A stretch of DNA of 64,000 bases. Origin: Paracoccus sp. C2R09. GTDB taxonomy: Bacteria; Pseudomonadota; Alphaproteobacteria; Rhodobacterales; Rhodobacteraceae. Below are positions 8,686 through 20,237 of the stretch, piece after piece. The notes beneath the pieces were generated by a model, which saw only the letters and a list, made by a program, of their open reading frames with translations, made no database searches and was not told the DNA's origin. The first letter of the stretch is position 1. Each line of letters begins with the position of its first letter. A program made the translations under genes and the position numbers. The DNA lies in assembly GCF_018860625.1 (NCBI RefSeq), contig NZ_JAHKQB010000029.1, positions 62,001 to 126,000 of the forward strand, in the 5' to 3' direction.

Positions 8686-9765
8686 ATGGGCGCCTATATC
8701 CTGCGGCGTTTGCTGCTGATCATCCCGACGCTGATCGGCATCATGCTGGTCAATTTCACGCTGACGCAATTCGTGCCGGGCGGTCCGATCGAACAGATCG
8801 CGGCCCAGATCCAGGGCGAGGGCGATGCGCTTCGCAACATCTCGGGCGGCGGGGCCGAAGCCGGGATGGGTGCGTCCCAGGAACGATACGAGGGCGCGCG
8901 CGGTTTGCCGCCCGAATTCATCGCGCAGCTGGAACAGGAATTCGGCTTCGACAAGCCGCCGGTCGAACGCTTCTTCACCATGCTGTGGAACTATGTCCGT
9001 TTCGATTTCGGCACGTCCTGGTTCCGGTCGATCAGCGTGGTGGACCTAGTGGTCGAGAAGATGCCCGTGTCGATCACGCTGGGGCTGTGGTCCACGATCA
9101 TCGCCTATATCATCTCGATCCCGCTTGGCATCCGCAAGGCGGTCAGGGACGGGTCGCGCTTCGATACCTGGACCTCGGGCGTGATCATCATGGCCTATGC
9201 GATCCCGGCCTTCCTGTTCGCGGTCGTGCTGATGGTGCTGTTCGCGGGCGGCAGCTACTGGCAGATCTTTCCGCTGCGGGGGCTGACATCGGACAATTTC
9301 GATCAGCTGTCGCTCTGGGGAAAGATCGTCGATTACGCGTGGCATGCGACCCTGCCGGTGATCGCCGCGACGATCAGCAGCTTTGCCACGCTGACGCTGC
9401 TGACCAAGAACAGCTTCCTCGACGAGATCAACAAGCAATACGTGATGACCGCCCGCGCCAAGGGCCTGACCGAGGCGCGCGTGCTTTACGGTCATGTCTT
9501 CCGCAATGCGATGCTGATCGTGATCGCGGGCTTTCCGGCGATGTTCCTTGGCGTCTTCTTCGGGTCAAGCATCCTGATCGAGACGATCTTCTCGCTGGAC
9601 GGGCTGGGGCGTTTGGGCTTCGAGGCGGCGGTGCAGCGTGATTACCCGGTGATCTTCGGCACGCTCTACGTCTTCGGGCTTCTGAGCCTTGTCGTCGGGA
9701 TCCTGTCCGACCTGATGTATGTCTTCGTCGATCCGCGCATCGACTTCGAGAAGAGGGCCGGCTGA
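8686..9765 (+). CDS. yejB: Peptide ABC transporter permease (YejB-like)
   Basis: Inner-membrane channel subunit, 359 residues. It begins [19 protein letters not shown] with the first membrane helix, has the long periplasmic loop usual for YejB (about 35-110), and carries the permease EAA-type loop ([20 protein letters not shown]). The stop codon overlaps the start of yejE by one base (TGATG), indicating translational coupling. Confidence 0.92.
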   Translation: MGAYILRRLLLIIPTLIGIMLVNFTLTQFVPGGPIEQIAAQIQGEGDALRNISGGGAEAGMGASQERYEGARGLPPEFIAQLEQEFGFDKPPVERFFTMLWNYVRFDFGTSWFRSISVVDLVVEKMPVSITLGLWSTIIAYIISIPLGIRKAVRDGSRFDTWTSGVIIMAYAIPAFLFAVVLMVLFAGGSYWQIFPLRGLTSDNFDQLSLWGKIVDYAWHATLPVIAATISSFATLTLLTKNSFLDEINKQYVMTARAKGLTEARVLYGHVFRNAMLIVIAGFPAMFLGVFFGSSILIETIFSLDGLGRLGFEAAVQRDYPVIFGTLYVFGLLSLVVGILSDLMYVFVDPRIDFEKRAG

Positions 9766-10864
9766 TGGCCATGTCCGAACTGAACCGCCGTCGGTGGCGC
9801 AACTTCCGCAGCAACGGGCGGGCCTTCTGGTCGCTGGTGATCTTCACCATCCTGTTCGTCACCGCCATGTTCGCCGAGGTGGTGGCCAACGACAAGCCGA
9901 TCCTCGTCAGCTATCGCGGCGACCTGTTCGTGCCGGCCTATCGCTTCTATCCGGAAACGGCCTTCGGGGGCGATTTCGGGACCGAGGCCATCTATCGCGA
10001 CGAGGCGGTGCAATGCCTGATCGTGTCGGGCGGACGCCAGGAATGCTGGGACGATCCCGAAGGCTATATCGAGGCCGTCCATGACGGCAGCGCGGGCGTG
10101 CCCAAGGCCGAGCAGGGCTGGATGATCTGGCCGCCGATCCCCTATCATTTCCGCACGATCAACAATGTGGGCACCGCCCCCAGTGCGCCCGACGGCGATC
10201 ACTGGCTGGGCACCGACGATACCGCGCGCGACGTGCTGGCGCGGGTGATCTACGGGTTCCGCACCTCGATCCTGTTCACGCTGATCGTGACGGTCGTGGC
10301 ATCGACCATTGGCATCGCGGCAGGGGCGGTGCAGGGCTATTTCGGCGGGCGGACGGACCTGATCTTCCAGCGGGTGCTGGAGATCTGGGCCTCGACGCCC
10401 AGCCTCTACGTCATCATCATCCTGTTCGCGATCCTGGGGCGCAGCTTCTGGCTGCTGGTCTTCGTAACCATCCTGTTCGGCTGGCCCGCGCTGGTGGGCG
10501 TCGTGCGGGCCGAGTTCCTGCGCGCGCGCAACTTCGAATATGTCCGCGCCGCACGTGCCCTGGGCGTCAGCGACCGCAAGATCATGTTCCGCCACATCCT
10601 GCCCAACGCCATGGTCGCCACGCTGACCATGCTGCCCTTCGTGGTCACGGGCACGATCAGCGGCCTGGCCGCGCTGGATTACCTCGGCTATGGCCTGCCG
10701 GCAGGGGCGGCATCGCTTGGGGAAATGGCGTTGCAGGCCAAGCAGAACCTGCAGGCGCCCTGGCTGGCCTTCACCGCCTTCTTCACCTTCGCCATCATGC
10801 TGTCGCTGCTGGTCTTCGTCTTCGAAGGCATCCGCGACGCCTTCGACCCGCGAAAGACCTTCAG

Positions 10865-10868
<4 letters not shown>
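9765..10868 (+). CDS. yejE: Peptide ABC transporter permease (YejE-like)
   Basis: Second channel subunit, 367 residues. It starts with the NRRRWRNFRSNGRAFWSLV signature, has one membrane helix, then an extended periplasmic insertion of roughly 110 residues typical of YejE, and five further helices. The coupling loop (RALGVSDRKIMFRHILPNA) contacts the ATPase. Its last bases overlap the yejF start (ATGA). Confidence 0.92.
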
Positions 10869-12585
<1,717 letters not shown>

Positions 12586-12589
<4 letters not shown>

Positions 12590-13809
12590 AGATCCTGTTC
12601 GTGCATCAGAACTTTCCGGGGCAATTTCCGCATCTTGCCCCGGCCCTTGCCGCACGCGGGCACGAGGTGCTGGCCCTGACGGATGAACGCAACCAGCGGC
12701 CCAGCCCCGTCAAGGTCCTGCGCTACAAGTCGCCCGAACCGGTGCAGACCGACAGCGCCCTCGGGCGGACCTACAGCGATCACGCCGAACGCGCATTGCT
12801 GGCGGCACGCGGCGCGCGCGCGTTGCGCGACCGGCACGGTTTCCATCCCGACGTGATCATCGGCCATCCCGGCTGGGGCGAGACGCTGTTCCTGCGCGAG
12901 ATCTGGCCCGAGGCGAAGCTGCTGGTCTATGCCGAACTGATGTATCGCACGCGCGGCCACGACGTGGGCTTCGACCCCGAAATCAGCCCCGCCCGCGATG
13001 AGACGCGGTTCCTGACCGTCGCCCGGTCGGCCCATCTGCTGCAGGGTGTCCTGCAGGCCGATGCGGCCATCGCGCCGACAGGATATCAGGCCGACAGCTT
13101 TCCCCCCGAACTGCGCGGCAAGATCAGCGTCATGCATGACGGGATCGACACGGACCGCGTGGCCCCGGATGCCAAGGCCAGCCTGCCCCTGCCGGACGGG
13201 CGCGTCCTGCGCGCGGGGGACGAGGTTCTCAGCTTCGTGTCGCGCTCGCTCGAACCCTATCGCGGGTTTCACATCTTCATGCGCGCGCTGCCCCGCGTGA
13301 TGCGCGAAAGGCCCGATGCGCAGGTCGTCCTGATCGGGGCCGAGGGCGTCAGCTATGGCGGCAAGCCCCGCGACGCGGGCAGCTGGAAGGAAAAGCTGCT
13401 GGCCGAGGTCGGGGCCGATCTGGACCTGAACCGCGTGCATTTCCTGGGGCGCGTGCCCTACGACATCTATCTGTCGCTGCTGCAGGTGGCGCGGGTGCAT
13501 TGCTACCTGACCTATCCCTTCGTGCTGTCGTGGTCCCTGACCGAGGCGATGTCGGCGGGCGCCTATGTCGTGGGGTCCGATACCGAACCGGTGCGCGAAC
13601 TGATCCGCGACGGCCAGAACGGGCGTCTTGTGCCGTTCTTCGACCGCGATGCGCTGGCCGGGGCGCTGGTTCGCGGCCTGTCGGGCGATCCGGACGCCGC
13701 GCGCCTGCGCGAGGCCGCGCGGGCCACGATCCGCAAGGGCTATGATCTGCGCAGCCAATGCCTGCCAAGGCAGATCGACTGGGTGGAAAGCTTCGGGCCG
13801 ATGCGGTAA
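12586..13809 (+). CDS. Glycosyltransferase, family 4 / group 1 type
   Basis: A 407-residue GT-B glycosyltransferase. The N-terminal domain starts MKILFVHQNFPGQFPHLAP, followed by GHPGWGETLFL; the C-terminal sugar-nucleotide domain has the acceptor-side motif SLTEAMSAGAYVVGS with the EX7E-type glutamate. It has no membrane segment. It overlaps yejF by four bases and so is probably made with the peptide importer, an odd pairing. The donor, the acceptor and the product (capsule, LPS or other glycan) are not visible. Confidence 0.83.
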
Positions 13810-13839
13810 ACCCCCTCGACTTCATGAGAGAGGGCCAAG

Positions 13840-15249
13840 ATGGTTCGGATCCGCCTGACGAATACCCGCACCCGCCGGAAAGAGGAGATGACGCCGATCG
13901 ACGCGTCGAATGTGCGGCTGTATCTGTGTGGGCCGACCGTCTATGACCGCGCGCATCTGGGCAATGCCCGTCCCGTGCTGGTCTTCGACGTCCTCGTGCG
14001 GCTGCTGCGCCATGTTTACGGCGCGGAGGCAGTGACTTACGTGCGGAACTTCACCGATGTCGACGACAAGATCAACGCCGAGGCGCAGCGCCGCAAGGCC
14101 GCCGGAAGCCCGCTGTCGCTGGAACAGCTGATTGCCGAGCGTACCGAGGAGACCATCGGCTGGTATCACGACGACATGGATGCGATCGGGGCGGGGCGTC
14201 CCGACCACGAACCGCGTGCCACCGCCTATGTCGGCCAAATGATCGAGATGATTTCCGACCTGATCGCCAAGGGGCATGCCTATGCCGCCGAGGGGCATGT
14301 GCTGTTCGACGTGCGGTCCTTTCCGAATTACGGCAAGCTGTCGGGGCGGTCGGTCGACGACATGATCGCGGGCGCGCGGGTCGAGGTTGCGCCCTTCAAG
14401 CGCGATCCGATGGATTTCGTGCTGTGGAAGCCCTCGACCGACGATCTGCCGGGCTGGGACAGCCCCTGGGGTCGCGGTCGGCCGGGCTGGCATATCGAAT
14501 GTTCGGCCATGTCGGCAGCGCTGCTGGGGCCCAGCTTCGATATCCATGGCGGCGGGATCGACCTGCAATTCCCCCACCACGAGAACGAGATCGCCCAGAG
14601 CTGCTGCGCCCATCCGCAGGCGTCCTTCGCCAATATCTGGCTGCATAACGAGATGCTGCAGGTCGAGGGCAAGAAGATGTCGAAATCGCTCGGCAATTTC
14701 TTCACCGTGCGGGACCTGCTGGACAAGGGCGTTCCGGGCGAGGTGATCCGCTTCGTCATGCTGTCCACGCATTATCGCAAGCCGATGGACTGGACCGAGG
14801 CGAAAGCGCGGGAAGCCGACGCGACCTTGCGGCGGTGGCGTGGTCTCGTCGCGGGCATCGAACCCGCGCCGAGCCCTGCGCCTGCCGTTCTGGAGGCGCT
14901 TGCCGACGACCTGAACACCGCAGGCGCCATCGCTGCGATGCACGATCTGGCCGCGCAGGGCGATGCGGCGGGACTTCTTGCATCGGCGGGGCTGTTGGGC
15001 CTGTTGCTGCCCGGAATGGGCGACTGGGCCGAAGCCGGGGACGAGGCCGCCGTGCTGATCGAGGCGCTGCTGACCGCGCGGGCCGAGGCGCGCCAGGCCC
15101 GAGACTTTGCCCGCGCCGATGCGATCCGTGACGGGTTTGCCGCCGCGGGGGTCGAGGTGAAGGACACGCCGCAGGGGCCGGAATGGTCGCTGGCACCGGG
15201 CTTCGATGCCGATGCGTTGTCGAAACTGGCGGCGGATCTGGGCGCGTGA
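13840..15249 (+). CDS. cysS: Cysteinyl-tRNA synthetase
   Basis: Charges tRNA-Cys. The 469-residue class I enzyme has the HIGH-type signature as AHLGNA (about residue 38), zinc ligands including C29 in LCGPTVYD, C in HIECSAM and the HHENE motif, and the KMSKS loop. The start [17 protein letters not shown] fits the family. Its TGA overlaps a GTG start of the next gene. Confidence 0.96.
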   Translation: MVRIRLTNTRTRRKEEMTPIDASNVRLYLCGPTVYDRAHLGNARPVLVFDVLVRLLRHVYGAEAVTYVRNFTDVDDKINAEAQRRKAAGSPLSLEQLIAERTEETIGWYHDDMDAIGAGRPDHEPRATAYVGQMIEMISDLIAKGHAYAAEGHVLFDVRSFPNYGKLSGRSVDDMIAGARVEVAPFKRDPMDFVLWKPSTDDLPGWDSPWGRGRPGWHIECSAMSAALLGPSFDIHGGGIDLQFPHHENEIAQSCCAHPQASFANIWLHNEMLQVEGKKMSKSLGNFFTVRDLLDKGVPGEVIRFVMLSTHYRKPMDWTEAKAREADATLRRWRGLVAGIEPAPSPAPAVLEALADDLNTAGAIAAMHDLAAQGDAAGLLASAGLLGLLLPGMGDWAEAGDEAAVLIEALLTARAEARQARDFARADAIRDGFAAAGVEVKDTPQGPEWSLAPGFDADALSKLAADLGA

Positions 15250-16016
15250 CGCTGGAGGCCTGCACCGAGACGCTACGCGAGCACGACCCCGACCGGTTCG
15301 GGGCGGTGCTGGCTGCGCAGCCCCGGGATCGGGCGGGTCTTCTGACGCTCTATGCGCTGAACCTGGAGGTGGCGCGCGCGCCGTTCCAGTCGAACGAGCC
15401 CGGGCTGGCCGAGATCCGCCTGCAATGGTGGATCGACCGGCTGGATGAGATGGGGCGCGGCACGCCGCCGCCTCTGCATGACGTGCTGACCCCCTTGTGG
15501 GACGCGTGGGGGCAGGGGGCGGGCACGCTTGCGGCCCTGCCCGAGGGGCGGCGCGGCGATTGCGACCGTCAGCCCCTGACGGACCCCGATGCCGTCGCGG
15601 CCTATGTCGATGCGACGGCAGGGCCGCTGATGAAGGCCGCGGCCCGGCATTGCGGCACCCCCGAAGGCGCGATGGAGGTCGTGGCGAACCAGGCGCGCGG
15701 TGCGGGGCTTGCCGCATGGTTGCGCGCATTGCCCAAGCTGCAGGCAATGGGGATGGGCCTGCCGATGGCCGATCCGGCCGCGGCCCGGGCCCTTGCGGCG
15801 ATGGCACGCGACGCGCTGCGGCTGGCGGCACGGGGGCGCAGGCGCATCGATCCGCGTGCGGCGGCCGCGCTCTATCCCGGGCCGCGCGTGTCGCGGCTGC
15901 TGTCCGAGATCGCATCGGGCAGCGTGGACCCCTTCGACGAGACGCCCGGCATATCGCCCTTTCAACGGCGGGCATCGCTGGCACGGCTGGGGCTGACCGG
16001 CCGCTGGTGGCGCTGA
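15246..16016 (+). CDS. Squalene/phytoene synthase family protein
   Basis: A 256-residue all-helical isoprenoid-synthase-fold protein. It starts from GTG 15246, which overlaps the cysS stop as GTGA, giving [20 protein letters not shown]. The prenyl-diphosphate DxxxD motifs of true squalene or phytoene synthases are not clearly present; the matching region reads [10 protein letters not shown]. It resembles the short alphaproteobacterial proteins related to NDUFAF6, a complex I assembly factor, more than carotenoid enzymes. No carotenoid genes are nearby. Confidence 0.72.
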   Translation: MTLEACTETLREHDPDRFGAVLAAQPRDRAGLLTLYALNLEVARAPFQSNEPGLAEIRLQWWIDRLDEMGRGTPPPLHDVLTPLWDAWGQGAGTLAALPEGRRGDCDRQPLTDPDAVAAYVDATAGPLMKAAARHCGTPEGAMEVVANQARGAGLAAWLRALPKLQAMGMGLPMADPAAARALAAMARDALRLAARGRRRIDPRAAAALYPGPRVSRLLSEIASGSVDPFDETPGISPFQRRASLARLGLTGRWWR

Positions 16017-16097
16017 AGCGCGCGAAGAATCGCTTCACCCCGCCCGGTTCCTGTGGAACACATGTCGCGACGCAGCGACGACACGGGAAGGACAGCG

Positions 16098-16970
16098 ATG
16101 GCCAAGGCCAGATTCGACGCAGAGGCCCGGGCGGGGCTCACGCTCATCTCTCCGCCGTTCTTCTACGCATTGGTGATCCTGGCCGCGCCGGTCCTGACGA
16201 TCCTGACCTACAGCTTCCTGACCGACGGATATCTGGAGGTGCTGCGCGAGTTCACATTGGGGAATTACCGCGAGGTGTTGTCCGATCCCATCGTGCGGGT
16301 GGTGATGACCCGGTCGCTGGTCGTGGCGGGCGTCGTGACCTTCGCGACGGTCGTGCTGGCCTTTCCCATCGCCTATTACGTCAGCTTTTTCGTGCGCCCC
16401 GAGCGCAAGGCGATGTGGCTGTTCCTGATCACCATTCCCTTCTGGACCAGCTATCTGATCCGGGTGTTCCTGTGGAAGGTGATCCTGGGCTATAACGGCG
16501 TGATCAACAGCAGCCTGACGGGGCTGGGGATCATCGACGAGCCGCTGACCTTCATCCTCTACAACGTGAACTCGATCGTGCTGACGCTGGCCCATGCCTA
16601 TGCGCCCTTCGCGATCCTGCCGATCTTCGTCGCGCTGGAAAAGATCGACCGTTCCTTGCTGGAGGCCGGTCGCGACCTGGGCGAGAGCCGGGCGATGACC
16701 TTCTGGCGGGTGACGCTGCCCTTGGCGATGCCGGGCGTGATCGCGGCGTCGCTGATCGTCTTCATCCCGACCATCGGCGACTATGTCACCCCCGAGGTGA
16801 TCGGCGGCGGCAAGATCCCGATGATCGCCAACATGATCCAGGTGCAGATGCTGGCGCTGGACAACCGGCCGCTGGGGTCCGCGCTGGCGGTGACGGCGAT
16901 GCTGGCGGTCGCGCTGATCAGCATGCTGTTCCTGTTCCTCAACCGCCGTTTCCTCAAGAGGCCGCAATGA
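16098..16970 (+). CDS. potB: Polyamine-type ABC transporter permease (PotB-like)
   Basis: A 290-residue permease with six predicted helices and the loop EAGRDLGESRAMTFWRVTLP. A GGAAGGA ribosome site supports ATG 16098 over an upstream ATG at 16053. The sequence matches PotB-like permeases of the spermidine/putrescine class. First of three genes joined by ATGA or GTGA overlaps. No binding protein is encoded here. Confidence 0.85.
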   Translation: MAKARFDAEARAGLTLISPPFFYALVILAAPVLTILTYSFLTDGYLEVLREFTLGNYREVLSDPIVRVVMTRSLVVAGVVTFATVVLAFPIAYYVSFFVRPERKAMWLFLITIPFWTSYLIRVFLWKVILGYNGVINSSLTGLGIIDEPLTFILYNVNSIVLTLAHAYAPFAILPIFVALEKIDRSLLEAGRDLGESRAMTFWRVTLPLAMPGVIAASLIVFIPTIGDYVTPEVIGGGKIPMIANMIQVQMLALDNRPLGSALAVTAMLAVALISMLFLFLNRRFLKRPQ

Positions 16971-17785
16971 GCATCCATTCCAGCGGTCGGGGCCTGCAGT
17001 TCTATGCCGTGGCCTATCTGCTGTTCCTCTATGCGCCCATCGTGCTTCTGCCGATGTTCGCGTTCAATTCCGGCACGATCATCGCCTTTCCGTTGCAGGG
17101 CTTTTCGCTGCAATGGTTCGACGCGATGTGGTCCAACGCGACCCTGCGCCGCGCGCTGATGAATTCGCTGACCATCGCGGTGGCGTCCTCGGTGCTGGCG
17201 ACGTGCCTGGGGATCTTCGCGGCGCGCGCATCGTCGCGGTTCGAATTCCCGATGAAGGGCGGCATCATGGGGCTGATCATGCTGCCCATGGTCCTGCCCG
17301 AGATCATCGTGGCCATGTCGCTGCTGGTCGTGCTGCTGGGCATGGGGGTGCAGCTGTCGCTGCTGACCGTGATCCTGGGCCATACGCTGGTCGCCATGCC
17401 CTACGGGATCGCCATCCTGTCCACGGCCTTCGCATCGCTGGACCGCTCGCTCGAGGAAGCGGCCTATGATCTGGGCGAGACGAAATGGAGCGCGTTCCGG
17501 CTGGTGACGCTGCCGCTGGTCATGCCGGGGATCATCAGCAGCCTGCTGATATCCTTCACGATCAGCCTTGATGAATTCATCATCGCCTTCTTCCTTGCGG
17601 GCAACGAACCCACGTTGCCCACCTACATTTTCAGCCAGCTGCGGTTCCCGCGCGCGATCCCTGTGATCATGGCGCTTGGGACGGTGCTGGTCGTGCTGTC
17701 GATCGTCCTGCTGGCGATCGGCGAATATTTCCGCCGCCGGGGCAATGCCCGCATCGGCGGTTCCCCGACCGGAGGCCTGATGTGA
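16967..17785 (+). CDS. potC: Polyamine-type ABC transporter permease (PotC-like)
   Basis: A 272-residue permease, six helices, with the EAA loop EEAAYDLGETKWSAFRLVTLP. Its pore region SFTISLDEFIIAFFLAG is typical of PotC. It overlaps potB by ATGA, and its own stop overlaps the GTG start of potA. Confidence 0.86.
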   Translation: MSIHSSGRGLQFYAVAYLLFLYAPIVLLPMFAFNSGTIIAFPLQGFSLQWFDAMWSNATLRRALMNSLTIAVASSVLATCLGIFAARASSRFEFPMKGGIMGLIMLPMVLPEIIVAMSLLVVLLGMGVQLSLLTVILGHTLVAMPYGIAILSTAFASLDRSLEEAAYDLGETKWSAFRLVTLPLVMPGIISSLLISFTISLDEFIIAFFLAGNEPTLPTYIFSQLRFPRAIPVIMALGTVLVVLSIVLLAIGEYFRRRGNARIGGSPTGGLM

Positions 17786-18903
17786 CCGACGCAGCCAAGA
17801 CCATGATCGAATGCGATGGCGTCCAGAAATACTATGGCGATTATCACGCGCTGCGCGGCATCGACCTGAAGATCCGGGCCGGAGAGTTCTTTTCGCTGCT
17901 GGGGCCGTCTGGTTGCGGCAAGACCACGCTTCTGCGCACTATCGCCGGCTTCGAGGATATCGGCGAAGGCGCCGTGCTGATCGACGGCAAGCGGATGGAG
18001 GACGTGCCCGCGAACAAGCGGCCGACCAACATGGTGTTCCAGTCCTATGCGATCTTCCCGCATCTGACCGTGGCGCAGAACGTGGCCTTCGGTCTGCGCC
18101 GCGATTCGCGTTCCAAGGCCGAGAAGGCCGCCGCCGTCGATGAGGCGCTGGCGATGGTCGGCCTCAAGGGCTACGGCAACCGCGCCGCCCATGCCCTGTC
18201 GGGCGGGCAGCGTCAGCGCGTGGCATTGGCCCGCGCCCTGATCCTGAAGCCCAAGGTGCTGCTGCTGGACGAGCCGCTGTCGGCGCTGGATCGCAAGATG
18301 CGCGAACAGATGCAGGTCGAACTGATCAAGCTGCAGCGCCAGGTGGGCATCACCTTCGTCCTGGTCACCCACGACCAGGAAGAGGCGCTGGTCATGTCCG
18401 ACCGCATCGCCGTCATGTTCGAGGGCGAGATCGCGCAGCTCGACGGCCCCGAGGCGCTCTATGCCCGGCCCGCGACGCGCCGGGTCGCGGATTTCATCGG
18501 GGTGATGAACTTCCTGCCCGCCCGCGTGATCTCGGATATCGGGGGTCGTGTCGTGGTGGATGTGCCGGGCCTGGGCCAGGTCGAACTGCCCGAGGCGCAA
18601 TGCAGCCGGTCGAACCCCGACGACCCGGGCGAGATGATCGGCTTCCGCCCCGAAACGATGACCCTGGTGGCGCCGGGTCAGCCGCACAACCAACCACGAG
18701 AGACCGAGGCGATCATCGACGAGGTCGTCTATTACGGCGACATGACCTATTACGATCTGCGACTGGACGGGGTGGACCGTCTGGACGGGCGGCAGCGTCC
18801 CGTGCGGATTTCGATGCGCAACGTCTTCGGTCGCGAGGTCCCCGAGGTCGGCACACGCGTCCGCGTGGCATGGTCGCCGGGATCGCTGGTGCTGTTCCGC
18901 TAG
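17782..18903 (+). CDS. potA: Polyamine-type ABC transporter ATPase (PotA-like)
   Basis: A 373-residue importer ATPase. Walker A GPSGCGKTT (about 40-48), Q-loop MVFQSYAIFPHLTV, signature LSGGQRQRV, Walker B LLLDEPLSALD, then a C-terminal TOBE region. GTG 17782 is the likely start because GGAGG lies 7 bases before it. The stop codon shares the palindromic CTAG with the stop of the opposing P450 gene. Substrate class (polyamine or another cation) is inferred from family only. Confidence 0.87.
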   Translation: MTDAAKTMIECDGVQKYYGDYHALRGIDLKIRAGEFFSLLGPSGCGKTTLLRTIAGFEDIGEGAVLIDGKRMEDVPANKRPTNMVFQSYAIFPHLTVAQNVAFGLRRDSRSKAEKAAAVDEALAMVGLKGYGNRAAHALSGGQRQRVALARALILKPKVLLLDEPLSALDRKMREQMQVELIKLQRQVGITFVLVTHDQEEALVMSDRIAVMFEGEIAQLDGPEALYARPATRRVADFIGVMNFLPARVISDIGGRVVVDVPGLGQVELPEAQCSRSNPDDPGEMIGFRPETMTLVAPGQPHNQPRETEAIIDEVVYYGDMTYYDLRLDGVDRLDGRQRPVRISMRNVFGREVPEVGTRVRVAWSPGSLVLFR

Positions 18904-20237
18904 GGGCGCGGGCTCAGGTCCAGCCAGATGCCGTCGCGCGCGCGGATCGTCAGCCGCGCGACGGGTTCGGGCCGGCGTTCGGTCGTGCGCAGCCTGTGCG
19001 CCCCCGTGATCGCCGCCAGCATCACGACCCCTTCGACCATCGCCAGCGATGCACCGGGACAGGCGCGGGGTCCGGCGGAAAACGGCAGATAGGCCCGCCT
19101 TGCGCTGGCCTTGCCCTCGGGTGTGTCCCACCGCGCGGGGTCGAATTCGTCGGGACGGTCCCACAGGCGCTGATGGCGGTGCAGATGCCAGGGCGACACG
19201 ACCAGCTGCGCGCCCCTTGGCACCGTGCGGTCGCGGAAGGTCTGGGGGGTGGCAGCCTCGCGCGCGAACATCGCCACCGCCGGATAGAGCCGCAGTGCCT
19301 CGCGGAAGACCGCGCGCGTGTCCTTCAGGCGCGAGAGGCTGGCGAAGTCCTGCGACAGCAGCGCAGCCTCGGCTGCGACGCGGTCCTGCCATTCGGGATG
19401 CTCGGCCAGAAGCCACAGCGCCCAGGCCAGCACGGATGCGCTGGTCTCGTGCCCCGCAAGGAACAGGACCGCGACCTGATCGACCATCTCGGGGGCGGTG
19501 AAGCACTGGCCGGTCTGTGGGTCGGGGGTCGTCATGATCCTGGTTGCCAGATCGTCGGGCGCGGTGCCTGCGTCGATCGCGCGCTGACGTTCGGCCACCA
19601 GCTCCGCGATCAGCCCGCGGATATGGCCCGCCGTGGCGCGGGTCCGGCGCGAATGCGGGCGCGGCATCCAGCGTGGCAGGGGCAGCAGCGCGGCAAGGTT
19701 GACCAGCGGCTGCGTTTCCTGATGCCGGCGAAACGCATCAAAGACCTGCGCGGCGATGCCCTGTTCGACGGGCATGGAAAACAGGCTGCGAAAGATCACG
19801 TCAGCCGCGCCGTGGGCGGCGTGGGGTTCGATATCGACCCGGCCCCGGGGCAGCCGATCCGACGCCGCGCGCGCGGCCTGCAGGATGGCGGCAAAGCTTT
19901 CGCGGACGCGGCCGCCTTCGAATGCGGGGTCGATGATGCGGCGCTGGCGTGCCCAGTCAGCACCATTGCTGATGAAGACGCCATCGCCCAGCAGGGGGGC
20001 CAGACCTTCGCGCATACGGTTCGATTTGGGGAAATTGGCAGGGCGGTCCTGCAGGATGGTCCGCAGCAGTGCGAGATCGTTGCAGAAGAAGCTGTGGATC
20101 AGCGGGCTGCGGAACTCGGCCATCCAGGCATGATAGAACCGTTCGGGCAGCGCACCCAGCAGGTCGCTTCGAAACCCGCGCATCAGGCGCAGCAGCGTCC
20201 CGCGCCCCTCGGCCCCCTTCGGGCGGGGGGCGGTCAC
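18900..20237 (-). CDS. Cytochrome P450
   Basis: A soluble bacterial P450 of 445 residues. The I-helix oxygen motif is AGHETS, the K-helix ExxR is EALR, and the heme-binding loop is FSAGPRACPG with the ligand at about C393. The GTG start at 20237 overlaps the stop of the upstream hydrolase (GTGA), so the two are probably co-translated. The frame is open far upstream, but only as the shadow of the hydrolase gene. I see no adjacent ferredoxin or reductase. The substrate is unknown; the bacterial CYP branch with PFSAGPRxCPG often hydroxylates fatty acids or terpenoids. Confidence 0.9.
   Translation of the reverse strand: MTAPRPKGAEGRGTLLRLMRGFRSDLLGALPERFYHAWMAEFRSPLIHSFFCNDLALLRTILQDRPANFPKSNRMREGLAPLLGDGVFISNGADWARQRRIIDPAFEGGRVRESFAAILQAARAASDRLPRGRVDIEPHAAHGAADVIFRSLFSMPVEQGIAAQVFDAFRRHQETQPLVNLAALLPLPRWMPRPHSRRTRATAGHIRGLIAELVAERQRAIDAGTAPDDLATRIMTTPDPQTGQCFTAPEMVDQVAVLFLAGHETSASVLAWALWLLAEHPEWQDRVAAEAALLSQDFASLSRLKDTRAVFREALRLYPAVAMFAREAATPQTFRDRTVPRGAQLVVSPWHLHRHQRLWDRPDEFDPARWDTPEGKASARRAYLPFSAGPRACPGASLAMVEGVVMLAAITGAHRLRTTERRPEPVARLTIRARDGIWLDLSPRP

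Noticed and set aside
15246..16016. A carotenoid or hopanoid biosynthesis gene
   Set aside because: The prenyl-diphosphate aspartate motifs are not clear and no carotenoid or hopanoid genes are nearby; a complex I assembly-factor relative fits better.
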